The translations under genes were made by a program, and so were the position numbers. From contig NZ_JASZYU010000004.1 of the NCBI RefSeq assembly GCF_030316825.1, positions 124,001 through 188,000 of the forward strand: 64,000 bases of DNA, written 5' to 3'. This DNA comes from Variovorax fucosicus. Lineage in GTDB: Bacteria; Pseudomonadota; Gammaproteobacteria; Burkholderiales; Burkholderiaceae_C. The notes under the pieces are model-generated. The model had not been told where the DNA came from, did not search any database, and saw nothing but the letters and a program-made list of their open reading frames with translations. Shown piece after piece: positions 1 to 7,022 of this stretch. Within the stretch, counting starts at the first letter, position 1; every line of letters starts with the position of its first letter.

Positions 1-1
1 T

Positions 2-970
2 GACTATCAGCGCCAGGTGCTCGCGATCCTGCTGCAGATGGAAGGCGAGCTCGTCGCCAAGTTGACGGGGAAGAAGGCGCTGACCGAATTCAGCCGGCAG
101 CGATTGACCGACTTGCTGGCAGAGGCCCGCACGATGATCGCGGAGAAGTTCATCGAGGTTCGCCTGGCAATGGATCCGCTGCCGATCGCGACGCTTGAAG
201 CCGAGTTCGTGACCAAGAAGCTCGGCGAGGCGATCGGCGTGAAGCTGGTGAACGCGGCGCCCACGCAGGCAGTGCTTCGTGCAGTGGCAAACGATGCTCT
301 GGTGCAGGGCGGCCCCGCTTCGGCGTGGTGGGCACGACAAGGACAGGACACAGCCTTTCGCTTCGCCAATGCTGTACGGCAGGGGGTGGTGCAGGGCGAG
401 ACGAACGCGATGATCGTGGCGCGCATCAAGGGCACGCCGCTGATTCCCGGGATCATGGAGACGACGAGAAAGAACGCCGAGGCGATGGTCCGCACCAGTG
501 TGCAGACCATCAGCGCAGCGGCGCGGCAAGAGACGTACCAGGCCAACGCCGACATCATCGAAGGGTTCGAGCAAGTGTCCACGCTGGACAGCCGGACGAC
601 CGATGTGTGCGTGGCTTATGACGGCGCGAAGTGGGATCTGGAATACGAGCCCATCGCCCCGTCGAAGCTGCCCTACAACGGCGGGGTTCCGCGGCACTGG
701 GGCTGCCGGTCGACCATGGCGCCGATCGTGAAGCCGCTGGTTGAAGGCATGCCAGGGTTTGAACCGAGCGAGAGAGCATCCAAGTTCGGGCCGACGAAGG
801 CCAAGACATTCGCCGAGTGGCTCGATACGCAGACACCTGCATTTCAGGATGAGCTGCTGGGAACCGGTAAAGCGGACCTGTTCCGCGCGAAGAAGATCAC
901 GCTGCAGCAACTTTTGGATCAGCGCGGGAGACCCTTGACGCTGGCGCAGTTGAGAGCGAAGTACGCATAG
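2..970 (+). CDS. Phage minor head protein, Mu gpF-like (5' end outside window)
   Basis: The reading frame is open from the first bases of the window, so the N-terminus is missing; a GTG at 17 is unlikely to be the real start. The C-terminal part has the gpF/SPP1 gp7 signature: a segment TLDSRTTDVCVAYDG followed about 35 residues later by PRHWGCRST. In this family these Cys/His-containing segments belong to the minor head or head-morphogenesis domain. Such proteins are packaged in small numbers and sit next to the portal gene. Its place just upstream of scaffold and capsid genes fits that role. A terminator-like hairpin follows at 1089-1117. Confidence 0.85.
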   Translation, partial: DYQRQVLAILLQMEGELVAKLTGKKALTEFSRQRLTDLLAEARTMIAEKFIEVRLAMDPLPIATLEAEFVTKKLGEAIGVKLVNAAPTQAVLRAVANDALVQGGPASAWWARQGQDTAFRFANAVRQGVVQGETNAMIVARIKGTPLIPGIMETTRKNAEAMVRTSVQTISAAARQETYQANADIIEGFEQVSTLDSRTTDVCVAYDGAKWDLEYEPIAPSKLPYNGGVPRHWGCRSTMAPIVKPLVEGMPGFEPSERASKFGPTKAKTFAEWLDTQTPAFQDELLGTGKADLFRAKKITLQQLLDQRGRPLTLAQLRAKYA

Positions 971-1088
971 ATTTTGGCGAATGCGCGGTGCTGACGCGCT
1001 TCACCCCACAAAGGCGAACTCGAAACCGCTGAGGCGTGGGTCGTGATCGAGATACCGGGATCAGCTCCGGTCGCCAATTACTTTTCCG

Positions 1089-1117
1089 AGGCCCTGCAGT
1101 GCGGGGCCTTTTTCTTT
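1089..1117 (+). terminator. Intrinsic terminator before the scaffold gene
   Basis: AGGCCC (1089-1094) pairs with GGGCCT (1104-1109) and is followed by a T-rich run to 1117. It separates the minor head gene from the scaffold/capsid genes, so it could reduce readthrough or mark the end of a transcript. The rest of the 971-1154 gap shows only a small ACCGG/CCGGT hairpin near 1052 and no convincing gene. Confidence 0.6.
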
Positions 1118-1154
1118 GTGGCAGCGCCACGCAACACTGACCTGAGGTCACACC

Positions 1155-1790
1155 ATGAGTATTGATTTGAACGCACCTGAGGTGCAAAAAGCCATCAAGG
1201 ACGCCGTCACGAGCGCAGTTGAAGAGGCCACCACTGGCCTCGTCTCCAAGCGCGACGAACTGCTGCGCGAGGTGAAAGAACTTCGCAAGGGAAAGACCAT
1301 CAATCCCGAGGATGTCACGAAGCTGGAAGACCAGATCGAGGCGCTCAAGGGCCAGGTGACCGAAGCCCAGAAAGCAGCGAAGACGGCGACCTCCCAAGCC
1401 GAGAAGGACCGCAAGGCCCTGGAAACGGCTGAAGGCTTCACGCAGCGTCTGCTGGTGGACAACGGGTTGAACGATGCGCTCGCGAAAGCAGGCGTGACGA
1501 ACCCCGTTCACCTCAAGGCTGTCAAGTCAATGCTCGCGGGGCAGGTGCAAGTCGCAACCGAAGGTGACCAACGTGTCGCCAAGGTCGGTGACAAGGCGCT
1601 TGCCGACTACGTGGCCGAATGGTCCAAAGGCGACGAAGGCAAACACTTCGTCGCTGCCCCTGCGAACAGCGGTGGCGGGGCTGGCGGCGGCGGAGGCAGT
1701 TCGAACGCACAAAAGGGCGATCTCGGCGGCAACAAGGACGAACGTCTGAAGGCCATCGAAAGTCGCTTTCCCAACCTGACAACGCAATAG
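1155..1790 (+). CDS. Phage capsid scaffolding protein (probable)
   Basis: A 211-residue, highly charged protein directly upstream of the major capsid gene. Residues about 30-95 are Lys/Glu/Ala-rich and look like a long coiled coil (segments such as KRDELLREVKELRKG and KLEDQIEALKG). A Gly/Ser-rich linker lies around residues 172-187, followed by a short C-terminal tail. Size, composition and position match phage scaffolds that template procapsid assembly and then leave the head. No protease motif is visible, so it is more likely a pure scaffold than a scaffold-protease. The family was assigned from pattern and position, not from a recognised motif. Confidence 0.7.
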   Translation: MSIDLNAPEVQKAIKDAVTSAVEEATTGLVSKRDELLREVKELRKGKTINPEDVTKLEDQIEALKGQVTEAQKAAKTATSQAEKDRKALETAEGFTQRLLVDNGLNDALAKAGVTNPVHLKAVKSMLAGQVQVATEGDQRVAKVGDKALADYVAEWSKGDEGKHFVAAPANSGGGAGGGGGSSNAQKGDLGGNKDERLKAIESRFPNLTTQ

Positions 1791-1800
1791 AGGTACGCCA

Positions 1801-2760
1801 ATGTCCTTGACCAACATGAAGGTCTTCAACGAGACCATCCAAACCGCAACGATCGAAACTCTCGGCCAGATGGTCGAGAAGTTCAACGCCGCCTCCCGCG
1901 GCTCGATCGTCCTGACCAGCCAGGGATTCGAGGGCGACTACCGCTTCGAGAACTTCTGGGCCGGCATCCACGCTGCCCAGCGTCGCGTCGATCGCTATGC
2001 GACCAATGCCGCGGCAACCCCGACGAACCTCGCGCAGCTGCAAGCCATCGGCGTGAAGATCGCTGGCGGTTTCGGCCCGATCCAGTTCGAGCCGGGCCAA
2101 CTCGCCTGGGTGCAGAAGTCGCCGGCCGAAGCGGTCGAAGTGATCTCGCGCAACATGGCCGAGGCGATCATGAAGGATCAGCTGAACACGGCCATCGCCG
2201 CGCTCGTGGCTGCCATCGAAGCCCAAGCCACTGCCACGCACGACACCAACACCGGCCCGATCTCGTACATCGACCTGAACCTGATGCACGCGAAGTTCGG
2301 CGACAGCTCGAGCCTGATCGTGGCCGACATCGTCGACGGCGCCACCTACCACTCCCTGATCGGCCAGAACCTCGCCAACGCGCAGGCTCTGTTCCAGTCC
2401 AACGGCGTGCTGGTGGTGGACATCCTCGGTAAGGTCATGGTCGTGACCGACGCCCCGGCGCTGCGCGAGACCGGCACGGGTGCCGACGTGAAGGCGCTGG
2501 GCCTGGTGGCTGGTGCCGCGACCGTCTATGACGGCTCGTCGCTGATCACGAACATCGAGACCACCAACGGCCTTGAGCGCATCGTGACGACCATGCAAGC
2601 CGACTACGACTTCGGCCTCGCGCTGAAGGGCTACGCCTGGGACACGGCCAACGGCGGCAAGTCGCCCACCTCGGCCGAGCTCGCAACCGGTTCCAACTGG
2701 GACAAGGTCGCGACCGACATCAAGCACACCGCGGGTGTCATCACCCTGGCGATCGTCTGA
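1801..2760 (+). CDS. Phage major capsid protein
   Basis: A 319-residue protein immediately after the scaffold gene, with AGAGG as ribosome binding site. It resembles the HK97-fold capsid proteins of temperate siphoviruses that carry gpF-like minor head proteins: an N-terminal helical arm (VFNETIQTATIETLGQMVEKF), a segment around residues 85-145 rich in small residues, and C-terminal text including DYDFGLALKGYAWDT that resembles P-domain/A-domain sequence in related coat proteins. No prohead-protease cleavage site is obvious. The stop codon overlaps the next start as TGATG. Assigned from position, length and overall resemblance. Confidence 0.82.
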   Translation: MSLTNMKVFNETIQTATIETLGQMVEKFNAASRGSIVLTSQGFEGDYRFENFWAGIHAAQRRVDRYATNAAATPTNLAQLQAIGVKIAGGFGPIQFEPGQLAWVQKSPAEAVEVISRNMAEAIMKDQLNTAIAALVAAIEAQATATHDTNTGPISYIDLNLMHAKFGDSSSLIVADIVDGATYHSLIGQNLANAQALFQSNGVLVVDILGKVMVVTDAPALRETGTGADVKALGLVAGAATVYDGSSLITNIETTNGLERIVTTMQADYDFGLALKGYAWDTANGGKSPTSAELATGSNWDKVATDIKHTAGVITLAIV

Positions 2761-3314
2761 TGGATCACACCGCGGCAGAGCGCAGCAAGTACCAGAAGAT
2801 CTGGACGGTGGACGGCTACAGAGTCCGTTCGCCAGGCTTGCGGCATCTGCCCGGTGCTCTCGAGTGGATGCAGCCGGAGGCCGGCGCATCCATCACCGAT
2901 TGGGGCTCCGGCTCCGGTCAAGCATCCGATGCGATGCACAAATTGGGCTTCGATGTTCGCATGGTGGACATCGCGGCAAACGCCTATCGAGGCGACCTGA
3001 AGGTCATCGAAGCGTGCCTGTGGGAACTTCCCGAGGACATGCCGGCGACCGACTACGGGTTTTGCGCTGACGTGATGGAGCACCTCCCCCCTGAAAAGGT
3101 CGAGGCCGTGCTCCAGCAGATCGCAGCGCGCACCCGCAAGAAGTGCTATTTCCAGATCGCGCTGTTCCGCGACCACACATTTACAGAGGCCGGCCCCCTG
3201 CACTTGAGCGTCTTCCCGCCTGAATGGTGGGAACAGAAGGTTCTCGCGTCTTTCAAGACTGCCGAGTTCAAGCTGATCGGACGCAAGCATTTGCTGGCCG
3301 TCGCAACACCATGA
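2760..3314 (+). CDS. SAM-dependent methyltransferase, phage cargo gene
   Basis: A 184-residue class I (Rossmann) methyltransferase-like protein. The SAM-binding motif I is TDWGSGSGQA (about residues 46-55), an acidic motif II residue is D70 in RMVDIA, and a post-I segment FCADVMEHLPPEKV (101-114) is typical of small-molecule or protein methyltransferases. No DNA-methylase motif (DPPY or PCQ type) is present. It starts by TGATG coupling to the capsid stop and overlaps the next gene by ATGA, so it is co-translated with head genes. The target is unknown; virion protein, glycan or host metabolite are all possible. A methyltransferase between capsid and connector genes is unusual. Confidence 0.75.
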   Translation: MDHTAAERSKYQKIWTVDGYRVRSPGLRHLPGALEWMQPEAGASITDWGSGSGQASDAMHKLGFDVRMVDIAANAYRGDLKVIEACLWELPEDMPATDYGFCADVMEHLPPEKVEAVLQQIAARTRKKCYFQIALFRDHTFTEAGPLHLSVFPPEWWEQKVLASFKTAEFKLIGRKHLLAVATP

Positions 3315-3994
3315 CCGATTTCAACGACCTCTTCCTGAAGCACAAGGGCAAGCGCATCTTGGTCATGGGCGGTGGCCCGTCGCTTGAGGTGGATCTTGAC
3401 GAACTTGACTTCGACATAGCGATCAGCACCAACGGCCACGGCGTCGAGTTCGTGAAGCCCGACTATGTGCTGGCGATGGACGAGACCAACAAACGCACCT
3501 CGTCGCCGATGGGCGCCTACCTGCGCAGCGTGACCGACGCGCCGATCATCAGCCCGCACGGCTACGCAGACTTCCAGCTGGTGACGTGGCCTCAGTCGCC
3601 GCGCTTCGTGCTCTCGGGCATGGTGGCGACGTGGGCCGCATTCGTCATGGGCGCCAAAGTCGTGCTTCTGGCGGGATGTGACGGCTACGGCGGCGACAAG
3701 GGCTTCGTGTTCGAAGCGGAGAAGATGGCGCGCGATGTGAAGTGCCCGGTTCGCGTGGTGGGCGGCGGCCCGCTGACGAAGGTCTGGGACGAATACAAGC
3801 CCGCGGAGAAGTTCGGCCGCTACCAGGCGCACAGCTCCATCAATGGCTGGCTCGACGTAGACGAGCGGATCACGGTTCGCGCCCGCAAGCCATCACATGT
3901 ACTTGGCCGTGAGCTCGCCATCGGTGAAGAGGCCAAGGTCATGCGCCACCAGGTCGCGCGCCTGCTGAAGCACCGCATGGTCGAGGAAGTCTGA
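3311..3994 (+). CDS. GPSL-motif protein of unknown function, phage cargo gene
   Basis: 227 residues. The start at 3311 is chosen because ATGA overlaps the methyltransferase stop. The N-terminus has a nucleotide-binding-like strand and loop, KRILVMGGGPSL (residues 14-25), then paired segments FDIAISTNGHG, KPDYVLAMDE and KVVLLAGCDGYGG. A GPSL loop of this kind is known from DUF115/Maf-type proteins and some sialyltransferases, which handle activated sugars, so a glycan role is possible but unproven. The last 40 residues (from about TVRARKPSHVLGRELAIGEE) look like a separate small domain common near phage head genes, suggesting a fusion. The true substrate cannot be read from sequence. Confidence 0.6.
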   Translation: MTDFNDLFLKHKGKRILVMGGGPSLEVDLDELDFDIAISTNGHGVEFVKPDYVLAMDETNKRTSSPMGAYLRSVTDAPIISPHGYADFQLVTWPQSPRFVLSGMVATWAAFVMGAKVVLLAGCDGYGGDKGFVFEAEKMARDVKCPVRVVGGGPLTKVWDEYKPAEKFGRYQAHSSINGWLDVDERITVRARKPSHVLGRELAIGEEAKVMRHQVARLLKHRMVEEV

Positions 3995-3995
3995 C

Positions 3996-4487
3996 ATGGC
4001 ACTGGTCGTTGCACCCACTGAGCCGGCAGAGGCTTACATCTCGGTCGCTGCCGCTGATGCGTACTTCCTGGCACGCGGAAATGCGACATGGGCCGCCCTG
4101 ACGACCACCCAGAAGGAACAGAACCTGCGCAAGGGCGCCGACTTCATGGGCCAGGTGTACGGCACGCGCTGGCAGGGTTATCGCGTCTCATCGACGCAGG
4201 CGCTTGACTGGCCGCGTTCTGGCGTCGTCGCTTTCGACTTCGATGTGCCGTACACCTCGATCCCGACAGCCATCGCCAACGCGAACGCAGAATTTGCACT
4301 GCGTGCATCGACTGGCGAACTGCTGGCCGACCAGGGTAGAGCGACCAAGCGCGAGAAGGTCGGCCCGCTCGAGGTCGAGTACATGGATTACGCCACGATG
4401 GCGACCACATACCCGGCGATCAATGGGATGCTCCTTCCGTACCTGAATGGCTCTGGCGGCACGTTCCGCAAGGTCGTGAGGACCTGA
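3996..4487 (+). CDS. Phage head-tail connector-region protein (DnaT-like family)
   Basis: A 163-residue protein two bases after the previous stop. It has the pattern of phage neck proteins often named DnaT-like: an early AYISVAAADAYFLARG segment with a short helix, a conserved QALDWPR core near residues 68-74, and an aromatic C-terminal half (LPYLNGSGG). The name DnaT-like is historical; in this genomic position such proteins are thought to be head completion or adaptor proteins, not replication factors. Next come a head closure and a tail completion gene, which supports a neck role. Confidence 0.68.
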   Translation: MALVVAPTEPAEAYISVAAADAYFLARGNATWAALTTTQKEQNLRKGADFMGQVYGTRWQGYRVSSTQALDWPRSGVVAFDFDVPYTSIPTAIANANAEFALRASTGELLADQGRATKREKVGPLEVEYMDYATMATTYPAINGMLLPYLNGSGGTFRKVVRT

Positions 4488-4488
4488 C

Positions 4489-4845
4489 GTGAGCTTCTAC
4501 GGGAACATGGCTGCTACGGCGGCCGGTCTCATCACGAAGTTCGGCGCCGCGGCGTCACTCGCCCGGATCACGGCGGGGGCATACAACCCGGTCACTGGCA
4601 CATCGACGCCGACTGAGGTTGTGCAGGCGGTGCGCGCGGTGGTGCTCGACTACGACGCCAAGATGATCGACGGATCGATGATCCAGCAGGGTGACAAGCA
4701 GGTTTATCTGTCGGCGGTGGGTGTCTTGCCACCGGCTGTTGCGGACGTACTGACATGGCAAGGGGTGGCCTACACCATCATCTCGGTCAAGCCGTTGGCA
4801 CCGGCTGGCGTTGACACGCTGCATGAGCTACAGGTGCGGAAATGA
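4489..4845 (+). CDS. Phage head closure / head-tail joining protein (probable)
   Basis: 118 residues from a GTG start one base after the upstream stop. It is a small beta-rich protein with the text YNPVTGTSTPTEVVQAVRAVVLDYDAK followed by DVLTWQGVAYTIISVKPLAP, the pattern of head-closure (stopper) proteins in which two beta strands surround a loop. Order after the adaptor and before the gp10-like protein agrees with this. It overlaps the next gene by ATGA. The exact family is not certain. Confidence 0.6.
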   Translation: MSFYGNMAATAAGLITKFGAAASLARITAGAYNPVTGTSTPTEVVQAVRAVVLDYDAKMIDGSMIQQGDKQVYLSAVGVLPPAVADVLTWQGVAYTIISVKPLAPAGVDTLHELQVRK

Positions 4846-5246
4846 GTTCCTTCGCCTTCGACATCCAGCGCTTCTGCGAACTGACCAATGAGCGCGCATC
4901 GACGGTGACGCGCCAGGCTGCACTGAGCATGCTGAACAGCCTTATCAAGCGCTCGCCCGTGGACACCGGCAGGTTCCGTGGCAACTGGCAAACCACCATC
5001 GGCGCACCGCCGTCAAGCGTGCTGGAGACGGATGACAAGTCAGGCGCACAGACGCTCAGCCGCGGGCTTGCAGTCCTGGCCGACTTCGAATGCGGGCCGC
5101 CGATCTACCTAGTGAACGGCCTTCCATATGGTCGTCGCCTTGAAAACGGCTACAGCCAACAGGCGCCGAGCGGCATGGTCCGGCTCACGGTGAACGAGTT
5201 CCGCAAGTACATCGCGCAAGCAATCGAACAGGCGCAGAGCAAATGA
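4842..5246 (+). CDS. Phage tail completion protein, HK97 gp10-like
   Basis: 134 residues. The motif LIKRSPVDTGRFRGNWQ (about residues 33-49) is the hallmark of HK97 gp10-like neck/tail completion proteins (SPVDTGRxRxSW type), followed by a predicted beta domain and PYGRRLENGYS, which corresponds to the conserved Y-x-x-xLE-G pattern of the family. These proteins join the head-tail interface during tail maturation. Start and stop overlap both neighbours by ATGA, so translation is coupled. Confidence 0.8.
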   Translation: MSSFAFDIQRFCELTNERASTVTRQAALSMLNSLIKRSPVDTGRFRGNWQTTIGAPPSSVLETDDKSGAQTLSRGLAVLADFECGPPIYLVNGLPYGRRLENGYSQQAPSGMVRLTVNEFRKYIAQAIEQAQSK

Positions 5247-5656
5247 GCACCAAGGCATGTCGCGCGCTGCTGGAGGCGCGGGTGAAGACGTGGGCCGATG
5301 CCCATAACCCGGTGCTGCCCATCGCGTTCGAGAACGTCAAGTTCACCAAGCCGGCATCGGGCATCTACCTGCGCACCTTCACGCTGCCGAACCCGACCGA
5401 CAGCCGATTCATGGAGGCGACCGACCGTGTGTATATGGGCGTCTTTCAAGTGTCGATCGTTGCGCCTCTCCAGACTGGCCCGGCCGCGGCTGAAGCCATC
5501 GTCACGGAACTGGAAGCCCTGTTCCCTCTAAATCTTGATCTGACCAGCACTCTCAAGGTCACGACCATCACCCCCGTTTCTGCGGCGCCCGCTCTTCAAG
5601 AGCCGGACGCCTATGTCACACCAGCGTCGTTTTCCTACCAAGCAACGACCTACTGA
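5243..5656 (+). CDS. Phage tail terminator protein (probable)
   Basis: 137 residues with alternating helix and strand: an N-terminal helix (CRALLEARVKTWADAH), strands with FENVKFTKPASGIYLRTFTLP, then DRVYMGVFQVSIVAPLQTGPAAAEAIVTEL and a C-terminal strand. This is the layout of tail terminator proteins, which cap the tail tube and set the end of polymerisation. It lies between the gp10-like gene and the tube gene, the usual place. It overlaps the preceding gene by ATGA and is followed by a terminator hairpin. Confidence 0.7.
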   Translation: MSTKACRALLEARVKTWADAHNPVLPIAFENVKFTKPASGIYLRTFTLPNPTDSRFMEATDRVYMGVFQVSIVAPLQTGPAAAEAIVTELEALFPLNLDLTSTLKVTTITPVSAAPALQEPDAYVTPASFSYQATTY

Positions 5657-5689
5657 GTTCCCCCGCCCTTTCGTGGGCTTCTGCAACCT

Positions 5690-5712
5690 GGCCGCCATTG
5701 AGCGGCCTTTTT
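5690..5712 (+). terminator. Intrinsic terminator before the tail tube gene
   Basis: GGCCGC (5690-5695) and GCGGCC (5702-5707) form a six-pair stem with a CATTGA loop followed by TTTTT. It sits in the 78-base gap between tail terminator and tail tube genes and may let the abundant tube gene be expressed separately from the genes before it. Confidence 0.65.
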
Positions 5713-5734
5713 CATTTCCGAAAGGGCATCCGCC

Positions 5735-6379
5735 ATGTCTTCCTACTTTCCCAACAAAACGATCCTGTCGATCAGCTCGGCATTCGGTTCGGCCTTGACA
5801 GTCAGCGCCATCACCAACGCCAATCCCGGCGTTGCGTCCTCGACGGCGCATGGCCTCAGTGACGGCGATATCGTGCTGGCGTCGTCCGGCTGGACCGACC
5901 TGAACGACCGCCCGGTGCGCGTGGCTGGCTCGGTGACCAACGCCTTCAATCTGGAAGGCTTCGACACCACGAGCACGACCCGCTTCCCGGCCGGCGCAGG
6001 CGTTGGCACCGTCAAGGAGGTCACTTCCTTCGTGGCGTTCTCCCAGGTCACCGACGTGCAGACCGCGGGCGGCGAGCAGCAGTACTTCCAATGGGTCTAC
6101 CTGGAAGACGGTCTGCAACGCCAGAAGCCGACGTTCAAGAACGCGCGCTCGATGACCGTCTTGCTGGACTACGACAACGCGCTGGCCTGGTACACCACGC
6201 TGCTCGCGCATGACCTGTCTGGCGACACCCAAGTGCTGCGCGCGGCGCTGCCCAACGGCAAGGTCTTCTACTGGTCGGTGGTTGTCGGCTTCGACGGCGA
6301 GCCGAACTTCAACATCAACACCAACATGCAGGTGACTGCACAGCTGGCGCTGGTGAACCCGCGGTCGACGAAGTACTGA
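5735..6379 (+). CDS. Phage major tail (tube) protein
   Basis: 214 residues, rich in Ser, Thr, Gly and beta-forming residues, as expected of a siphovirus tail tube subunit. The middle has an Ig/OB-like segment on handling transitions (ASSTAHGLSDGDIVLASSGW), and the C-terminal half includes FVAFSQVTDVQTAGGEQQYFQW and NFNINTNMQVTAQLALVNP, typical of tube proteins that stack as hexamers. It follows the tail terminator gene and precedes the tail assembly chaperones, the standard order. It starts after an intrinsic terminator and its stop overlaps the chaperone start as TGATG. Confidence 0.8.
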   Translation: MSSYFPNKTILSISSAFGSALTVSAITNANPGVASSTAHGLSDGDIVLASSGWTDLNDRPVRVAGSVTNAFNLEGFDTTSTTRFPAGAGVGTVKEVTSFVAFSQVTDVQTAGGEQQYFQWVYLEDGLQRQKPTFKNARSMTVLLDYDNALAWYTTLLAHDLSGDTQVLRAALPNGKVFYWSVVVGFDGEPNFNINTNMQVTAQLALVNPRSTKY

Positions 6380-6705
6380 TGTTCAAGCTCAAGGCTGATC
6401 CGACCTTCCAAGCGAAGGTCGCTTTCCCCGTCTTTGGCGGGGCATCCGTGGACGTGCAACTCACGTTCAAGCATCGCACCAAGGCCGAGCTTGCGAAGTG
6501 GCTGGAGGAAGGTCGCCAGACCACGGAGGGTTCCGTTCGTCGCACCGACGAGCAGACCTTCTTCGAGATGGTGGTGGGCTGGGAGATCGACGAACCCTTC
6601 AACAAGGAAAACGTCGCGATCCTGCTGGACCACCACATCGGCGTGGCGCTGGCGACATACCAGACCTACATCGACGAGCTGACAAGGCATCGCGAAAAAA
6701 ACTAG
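6379..6705 (+). CDS. Tail assembly chaperone, gpG-like (upstream frame)
   Basis: 108 residues ending in ...RHREKN. It occupies the place of lambda gpG between tube and tape measure genes. An N-terminal beta part (ADPTFQAKVAFPVFGG) is followed by helices (KHRTKAELAKWLEEG, EQTFFEMVVGWEI). The last codons read GAA AAA AAC TAG, so a perfect A_AAA_AAC slippery heptamer (6696-6702) lies directly before the stop. A -1 shift here would extend the protein by 106 residues encoded at 6702-7022, giving a 214-residue gpGT-like product. In lambda-type phages both forms are needed to load the tape measure protein during tail assembly. Confidence 0.82.
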   Translation: MFKLKADPTFQAKVAFPVFGGASVDVQLTFKHRTKAELAKWLEEGRQTTEGSVRRTDEQTFFEMVVGWEIDEPFNKENVAILLDHHIGVALATYQTYIDELTRHREKN

Positions 6706-6759
6706 TCGGCGCCGCCCGTCACCTGTTCGATCCTCCGGATTGGGCGGGCCGCGCGGCGC
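6696..6759 (+). promoter_or_regulatory. Predicted programmed -1 ribosomal frameshift site
   Basis: The heptamer A_AAA_AAC at 6696-6702 is in the zero frame of the upstream chaperone and is followed at once by its TAG stop. After a -1 slip the ribosome continues with CTA GTC GGC in the frame of the downstream chaperone. A GC-rich stem can form six bases later: GCGCCGC (6709-6715) with GCGGCGC (6753-6759), a usual spacing for stimulators. Both the canonical heptamer and the position between tube and tape measure genes match known tail-chaperone frameshifts. Confidence 0.8.
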
Positions 6760-7022
6760 TTGGCTTTGAGCCAGAGGACTTCGGGGACGAGCGCTTTGAG
6801 GTCTGGCCCGACAACTGGCTGGCAGTGGGCGTTTTCACGGCGATGCGAACGCAATGGCGGGTCGGGATGGCCGGGGCCTACGGGCTTGACCTGAACGTCC
6901 TGCCTGAGATTTGGCGCCGCCTGAAGGTGCCCCCCTCTGAACGAGACGAGATCTTCGAGTCGCTACTCCTGATGGAGGGGTCGGCCCTGGAGTTCATGCA
7001 CAAAAAGAAAGCCGGCCAATGA
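6702..7022 (+). CDS. Tail assembly chaperone T-domain (DUF1799-like), made by frameshift
   Basis: The convincing protein sequence begins after the frameshift point: LVGAARHLFDPPDWAGRAALGF, then EDERFEVWPDNWLAVGVFTAMRTQW-type text and a C-terminal helical part ending KKKAGQ. Upstream in the same frame the translation is Arg/Gly-rich noise from the overlapping chaperone, and no start codon with a ribosome site is seen near 6700. It is therefore best read as the extension of the gpG-like protein (106 residues) and not as a separate gene. In other phages such domains, often annotated DUF1799, recruit the tape measure protein. Its stop overlaps the tape measure start by ATGA. Confidence 0.75.
   Translation, partial: LVGAARHLFDPPDWAGRAALGFEPEDFGDERFEVWPDNWLAVGVFTAMRTQWRVGMAGAYGLDLNVLPEIWRRLKVPPSERDEIFESLLLMEGSALEFMHKKKAGQ

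Noticed and set aside
3224-3310. Earlier start (3224) for the GPSL-motif protein
   Set aside because: The first 29 residues lie inside the methyltransferase gene and lack resemblance to the family; the ATGA start at 3311 fits the operon style.
6498-6701. Start at 6498 for the downstream tail chaperone as an independent gene
   Set aside because: The first 68 residues are Arg/Gly-rich noise overlapping the upstream chaperone; the frameshift reading explains the arrangement better.
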